Assembly (NCBI GenBank): GCA_016281125.1
Contig: JAEEIA010000063.1
Location: 49,896-113,895 of the forward strand
Direction: 5' to 3'
Source of the DNA: Oscillospiraceae bacterium
Lineage (GTDB): Bacteria; Bacillota; Clostridia; Oscillospirales; Ruminococcaceae
DNA length: 64,000 bases
Positions 59,873 through 64,000 of this stretch are shown here, piece by piece. A program made the translations under genes and the position numbers. How positions within the stretch are numbered: position 1 is the first letter of the stretch; each line of letters starts with the position of its first letter. Below the pieces are notes generated by a model. It was given only the letters and a program-made list of their open reading frames with translations. It made no database searches and was not told the DNA's origin.

Positions 59873-59988
59873 GCTGCCGGTGCATGCTGCCGTGTGATCC
59901 TTCGGATCGGTTGGGAGGTGAATCCTTTTTTGCAGAGTGAGAGGTTGCCATTTTCGGGGAGAAATAATAAATGGGGAGTAAAAACATT

Positions 59989-61554
59989 ATGAAAAAAGGA
60001 AAGGGTTACTTTGTGAAATCAACAGCAGCTGCAACAGCTGCAATGCTCGCGCTGACAGGCCTGATCTGTCTGCAATCCTCGGCGGCGGATGCGCCGTCTG
60101 TGACCGGCGATCTGTCCGGAAACGGATTTCTGGATGCTGCCGACCTCTCTTTGATGAAGGCGGGCGTCCTTACGGAATCAAAGGATGCCGCATTCAAAAC
60201 GACCGGCGACGTCAACCAGAGCGGTGCGGTCAATGAAAAGGATACCGCGATGCTGCGGGAATACCTGCTCACGAAAATAACCGCTTTTGAAAAGGGAGAG
60301 CCGGACGGTGAACCTTCCTCGGAGATTCCGACCTTTGAGAAGTCCTATAATTTCCCGTCGGTTTCCTCGCTGAAAGCCAGCAATGACGTTCCTGACCCGT
60401 TCGTCTTCCAGGACGGCTCCAAGGTTGAAAGTCCGGATGACTGGTGGCGGCGGCAGGCTGAGATCAGCTGCATGTATGAGTATTACATGTACGGTGTCTG
60501 GCGTGACGGCTCTGATGACGAAGTCAGCTACAAGATCAGCGGAAACAGCATGACGATCACGGTGAAGCGCAAGAGCACGGGCAAGACCGCTTCCTTCAAG
60601 GCTGTCATCAATCTGCCGAAGCAGGTTCGTCACGAGGGCGGTGCTCCGGTCGTTCTCGGTATGCACAAGGGCATTTCCGAAAGCACTGCGACCGCAAACG
60701 GCTATGCAGTTATTACCTACGACAGCGACGGCATGTTCTCTGCACCGGGAACCGCCGCTGACAACAATCAGCATACCGGTGCATTTTATGATCTTTATCC
60801 CTACGGAAGAAACTGGGACGAACAGACCGGCGATCTGATGGCTTGGTCCTGGGGTATCAGCAGAATCCTGGATGCGCTCTATCAGGGCGCAGGCAAGGAG
60901 CTGAATATCAATCCGGACAGCTCCATTGTGACCGGTGTTTCCCGGTACGGCAAAGCGGCCGCTGTCTGCGGAGCCTTTGAGCCGCGCATCAAGATGTGCG
61001 CACCGTCCTGTTCAGGCGCAGGCGGTCTGGCGCTTTACCGTTACAAATCCGAAGGCAAAACATACGACTTTTCCAGTAAAGGCGGATCAGCAAGATATAC
61101 CTATGATCAGAACGAGCCGCTCGGCAGCTTGCAGGCTTCCGGCGAGCAGGGATGGTTCAACGGCAGGTTCATGGAGTTCAAAGCTGAAAACCAGATCCCG
61201 GTCGATCAGCATATGCTGGCATCCCTCTGTGTCAATCCGAACCGGTATCTGTTTATTATCTGCTCGTGTCAGAATGAAAACTGGGTCAATGCACCGGCGC
61301 AGTGGATGACATATCTTGGCGCAAAGCGCGTGTTTGATTATGTCGGCCTCAGCGACCATATCGCAATCAATGTGCATTTGTCCGGTCACGCTGTCATCGA
61401 AGAAGATATGAAGTACATGATGGCATATTTCGATCATCATGTTTACGGCATGGAATCGAAGATGGATCTCAGTAATCTGACACATTCTCCGTTTGAGCTT
61501 GATAAAAACAAGGATTCGTTTGCTGACACCTTTACGAAAAACTGGATTCATTGA
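59989..61554 (+). CDS. CE15 glucuronoyl esterase with N-terminal dockerin
   Basis: 521 aa from ATG 59989 (MKKGKG...); ATG 59971 is the other option, as each has GGGGAG upstream. Signal peptide (about 1-33), type I dockerin (about 40-95: GDLSGNGFLDAADLSLM, GDVNQSGAVNEKDTAML), then CE15 (about 115-521). The serine lies in the family block GVSRYGKAA (Ser318 in this numbering); His is likely in INVHLSGHAV. CE15 enzymes break the ester between lignin alcohols and 4-O-methyl-glucuronic acid of xylan. The dockerin at the N-terminus is less common than at the C-terminus. The next gene starts 16 nt after its stop. Confidence 0.9.
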   Translation: MKKGKGYFVKSTAAATAAMLALTGLICLQSSAADAPSVTGDLSGNGFLDAADLSLMKAGVLTESKDAAFKTTGDVNQSGAVNEKDTAMLREYLLTKITAFEKGEPDGEPSSEIPTFEKSYNFPSVSSLKASNDVPDPFVFQDGSKVESPDDWWRRQAEISCMYEYYMYGVWRDGSDDEVSYKISGNSMTITVKRKSTGKTASFKAVINLPKQVRHEGGAPVVLGMHKGISESTATANGYAVITYDSDGMFSAPGTAADNNQHTGAFYDLYPYGRNWDEQTGDLMAWSWGISRILDALYQGAGKELNINPDSSIVTGVSRYGKAAAVCGAFEPRIKMCAPSCSGAGGLALYRYKSEGKTYDFSSKGGSARYTYDQNEPLGSLQASGEQGWFNGRFMEFKAENQIPVDQHMLASLCVNPNRYLFIICSCQNENWVNAPAQWMTYLGAKRVFDYVGLSDHIAINVHLSGHAVIEEDMKYMMAYFDHHVYGMESKMDLSNLTHSPFELDKNKDSFADTFTKNWIH

Positions 61555-61570
61555 TAAGGGTGATTCAAAT

Positions 61571-64000
61571 ATGAAATCTATTCAGGCGACAGCAGCCGGC
61601 ATTCTTCTGGCTGCATCCCTTCTGCCGGTTTCGGCGCTCGGCGGCATTTCCGCTGCCGCGGCGGGTTCCGGCGATCTGAACGGCGACGGCAAGGTCACGT
61701 CCGCCGATGTCCGGATGCTCCAGCAGTATCTGCTGACAAAATCCGGGCAGTTATCTGACTGGCGCGCAGGCGATCTGAACAGTGATCAGTACCTGGACGC
61801 CATGGACCTTTCTCTCATCAAGCGCATTGCTCCGGCTGAGGAGGAGGATCCCGATCCTGTGTATATCCACCTGAAAGGATCGTCGATTACCTCTGAGGGC
61901 GGAAATGTCGATATCTCCGGCAAGACCGCGACGATCTCCGCTTCCGGCATCTATTATATAGACGGAACGCTGGACGGCGGACAGATCCTCGTGAACATCC
62001 CTGACGAAACCGTTGATTCCAAAACCGTCAAGCTGTTCCTGAACGGTGTGAAAATGACAAATAACAGCGCACCGTGCATCATGATCGAGAATGCGGAGAA
62101 TACCTCCGTCAATCTCGTTGAAGGAAAGGAAAATGCGCTTTCTGACGGCAAGGACGCTCCGGCGGCTGAAGTCGAACCGCAGTACGCTGTGCTGCATGCA
62201 AAGGATGACCTGACAATCAAAGGTGACGGCAGCCTGATCATTACAGCCGGCACCGAGTACGGCATCCACTGCAACAACGACCTCAAGCTCAACGGCGGCA
62301 CGCTCTCTGTCACAACAGAAAACACCGACGGCATCCGCGGAAGGACTTCCCTGACAGTCAAGGACGGATCCGTGACGGTGGACAGCGAGGGCGACGGCAT
62401 CAAATCGACAAAGGGATCGGTTTCGGTCATCGGCGGCAATGTGTCTGTCAAATCCAGCAAGGATGCGATTCAGGCGGAAACGACACTGGAGCTCACCGGC
62501 GGTACGGTGCAGGCATGCGGTGACCGCGGCCTCACGGCGCCTCAGATCAGTCTGGACGGCTGCACACTGCTTGCAACCGCTACGGACAATCAGTGCGAAA
62601 CCCTCGGCAAACCCGCACAGAACACCATCGTTGTGGATCTGACAAAGGAGTGGTCGAAGAATAATCCGATTGCTCTGACAAACGGTTCCGGACGGACAGT
62701 CTTTGACCGGAACACCCTCAAGAAATTCCGTTACGGCATTCTCTCTGCTCCGGAGCTGGACAGCAGTACCGGCTATGAGCTGTATGTCGGCGGCATTCAG
62801 GTCAAGCAGAACGGCAGCGGCAGCTTCAAGGCGGGATCCCCGGCGGCATACACCAATGTCAACAATACCGTCACCGATACAAAGCTGCTTTACGGCGATC
62901 TGTTTGATCAGTCCAAGGTACACCGCATTGAGATCACCATGCCGAACTGGTCACAGTTCCTTTCCTCCTGCGATCAGCAGAAAGAGGACTGGTATCCCTG
63001 TGACGTCAAGATCGACGGCGAGGAGATCAAAAACGTCGGAATCCGTGCCAAGGGCAACAGCTCTCATATGTTTGTTGCACAGGCAGGCAGTGCAGGAAAG
63101 GGCAAATACAGCTGGCGCATGAAGTTCGATAAGTACGACAAATACGGCAATTATCACGGTCTGACTGAGATCTGCATGAACAACATGTATTCCGATCCTT
63201 CCTGCATGAGAGATATTCTGTGCTACAATGCCTGCTACGAGGTCGGCAGCTATGCACCCGAATGCGCGTATACGAATATGTACGTGAACGGGGATCTGTA
63301 CAGCTTCTATTTCCTCGCAGAGCAGCCGGGCACGACACTCGCCGAGCGCCTTGCGACCAAGGATGACGCGGTCTTCTACAAGGCAATCGACAAGACGAAT
63401 GCGCAGGGCAGCTATGACTGCTCGTTCAAATCCAGCATGGCACTGGATAATTTTGAGGTCAAATGGGGCACGGATGATCAGCTCAAGCATATTGATGAAA
63501 TCAAGCAGGCGATCAACAAGCTCACATCCTCAAATTACAAGTTCATCGAGGATATCATTGACGTGCCGAGCTTTTTGCAGGGCTTTGCCGTCAATGCCAT
63601 GATGTGCAACTACGACAGCTATAACGGCATGATGCCGCACAACTTCTATCTCGAGTATGACAACGGCAAAATGTACTATGTCAGCTGGGATTTCAACCTG
63701 TCGCTGGGCAATTTCATGGACAACGGCGCATCCGTCAATTCGGACATTAACACCGGCATGTACCAGACGCAGATTGCGGACCGTCCGCTTTTGAAGCTGC
63801 TGGAGGTTCCGGAGTACAAGAAGCTGTATGACGGCTATGTCCGGCAGATCATGCAGATGTACAGCAATCCGGAGCAGACGGTCAATAACATCGCGAAGGT
63901 GATCCGGAACGATGTCAAGGCCGACCCGCGCTTCTTCTTCACCGCTGACCAGTTTGAAAAGAACATTGCCAAGAGTGCAAACGGTCTTCAGGTTTCCGGA
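61571..64000 (+). CDS. Dockerin-DUF4353-CotH protein, 3' end cut by window edge
   Basis: Not in the ORF track since it leaves the window. The ATG at 61571 follows AAGGGTG; 810 codons are visible. Signal peptide (about 1-30), N-terminal dockerin (about 34-95: GDLNGDGKVTSADV, GDLNSDQYLDAMDL), DUF4353 beta-helix (about 100-380, EYGIHCNNDLKLNGGT, GDGIKSTKGSVS), then a CotH kinase-like domain (from about 460: GIRAKGNSSHMF, CMRDILCYNAC, VSWDFNLSLGNF). DUF4353 relatives bind pectin-like sugar; bacterial CotH proteins are thought to be secretory kinases or surface linkers. Probably in one operon with the CE15 gene and under its leader RNA. Confidence 0.88.
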   Translation, partial: MKSIQATAAGILLAASLLPVSALGGISAAAAGSGDLNGDGKVTSADVRMLQQYLLTKSGQLSDWRAGDLNSDQYLDAMDLSLIKRIAPAEEEDPDPVYIHLKGSSITSEGGNVDISGKTATISASGIYYIDGTLDGGQILVNIPDETVDSKTVKLFLNGVKMTNNSAPCIMIENAENTSVNLVEGKENALSDGKDAPAAEVEPQYAVLHAKDDLTIKGDGSLIITAGTEYGIHCNNDLKLNGGTLSVTTENTDGIRGRTSLTVKDGSVTVDSEGDGIKSTKGSVSVIGGNVSVKSSKDAIQAETTLELTGGTVQACGDRGLTAPQISLDGCTLLATATDNQCETLGKPAQNTIVVDLTKEWSKNNPIALTNGSGRTVFDRNTLKKFRYGILSAPELDSSTGYELYVGGIQVKQNGSGSFKAGSPAAYTNVNNTVTDTKLLYGDLFDQSKVHRIEITMPNWSQFLSSCDQQKEDWYPCDVKIDGEEIKNVGIRAKGNSSHMFVAQAGSAGKGKYSWRMKFDKYDKYGNYHGLTEICMNNMYSDPSCMRDILCYNACYEVGSYAPECAYTNMYVNGDLYSFYFLAEQPGTTLAERLATKDDAVFYKAIDKTNAQGSYDCSFKSSMALDNFEVKWGTDDQLKHIDEIKQAINKLTSSNYKFIEDIIDVPSFLQGFAVNAMMCNYDSYNGMMPHNFYLEYDNGKMYYVSWDFNLSLGNFMDNGASVNSDINTGMYQTQIADRPLLKLLEVPEYKKLYDGYVRQIMQMYSNPEQTVNNIAKVIRNDVKADPRFFFTADQFEKNIAKSANGLQVSG

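Noticed and set aside
1-64000. Cohesin or scaffoldin gene
   Set aside because: No cohesin modules were seen; all cellulosome-related proteins here carry dockerins only.

Overview
The window looks like chromosomal DNA from a cellulosome-forming Ruminococcus-type bacterium (Clostridia, Oscillospiraceae). This is inferred from the gene content. Six proteins carry type I dockerins (on GH5, GH9, an S8 subtilisin, a CE15 esterase, a DUF4353-CotH protein and a Thr-rich protein of unknown role). There are also many Thr/Ala/Pro linkers, strong AGGAGG-type ribosome binding sites, frequent TTG starts, and sigma-A promoters with a regular 17-base spacer. I see no cohesin or scaffoldin, prophage, integrase, transposase, rRNA or CRISPR array.

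Layout. 1-5.7 kb: the start of a secreted papain-like peptidase behind a dockerin protein (both minus), an orphan LytTR response regulator, an EamA permease and a dockerin GH5 glucanase. 5.7-12.1 kb: a membrane-anchored alpha/beta hydrolase, a Thr-rich lipoprotein, a stand-alone activase-related (DUF2229-like) protein, tRNA-Tyr and tRNA-Thr, and a pair made of a BofC-like protein and a membrane protein. 12.2-20.9 kb: housekeeping genes on the plus strand (class A PBP, membrane spermidine-synthase-like protein, THUMP RNA methyltransferase, lysA, RluA-type pseudouridine synthase, small proteins).

21.2-29.9 kb: a TerB-N/TerB-C protein with a histone-H1-like Lys/Ala/Pro tail, overlapping a BrxD-like (DUF2791) ATPase. 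About 3.4 kb further on lies an Lhr/BrxHI-like helicase. A cyclophilin lipoprotein and a minus-strand DUF2975-DUF2975-hydrolase-XRE operon lie between them. I consider this the best candidate for a poorly understood system. 30-38.6 kb: a 2101-residue dockerin subtilisin with BspA-type LRRs and four copies of a repeat module, then a DUF4353 lipoprotein with a Gly/Pro tail. 38.6-45.6 kb: L10 leader with rplJ-rplL, an ECF sigma/anti-sigma pair, a LytTR/DUF3021 pair, a phosphodiester glycosidase and an AraC regulator.

45.8-64 kb: plant cell wall degradation. It has a GH9 dockerin cellulase; an AraC regulator divergent from a xylan-use operon (mutarotase-like protein, cytosolic GH3, xylA, ABC binding protein and two permeases, no ATPase); a Thr-rich lipoprotein; a TetR regulator; and a CE15 glucuronoyl esterase followed by a dockerin-DUF4353-CotH protein that runs off the window. 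A long, folded 5' leader ending in an intrinsic terminator precedes the CE15 gene and looks like a cis-regulatory RNA.

A family of small interspersed repeats (GGTATC...GATACC ends, about 58-190 bp) lies in several intergenic gaps, often touching a stop codon; one copy supplies the last codons of the anti-sigma gene. Secreted enzymes would cut cellulose, xylan, glucuronoyl esters and protein outside the cell. The ABC importer, GH3 and xylose isomerase would finish xylo-oligosaccharide breakdown inside.
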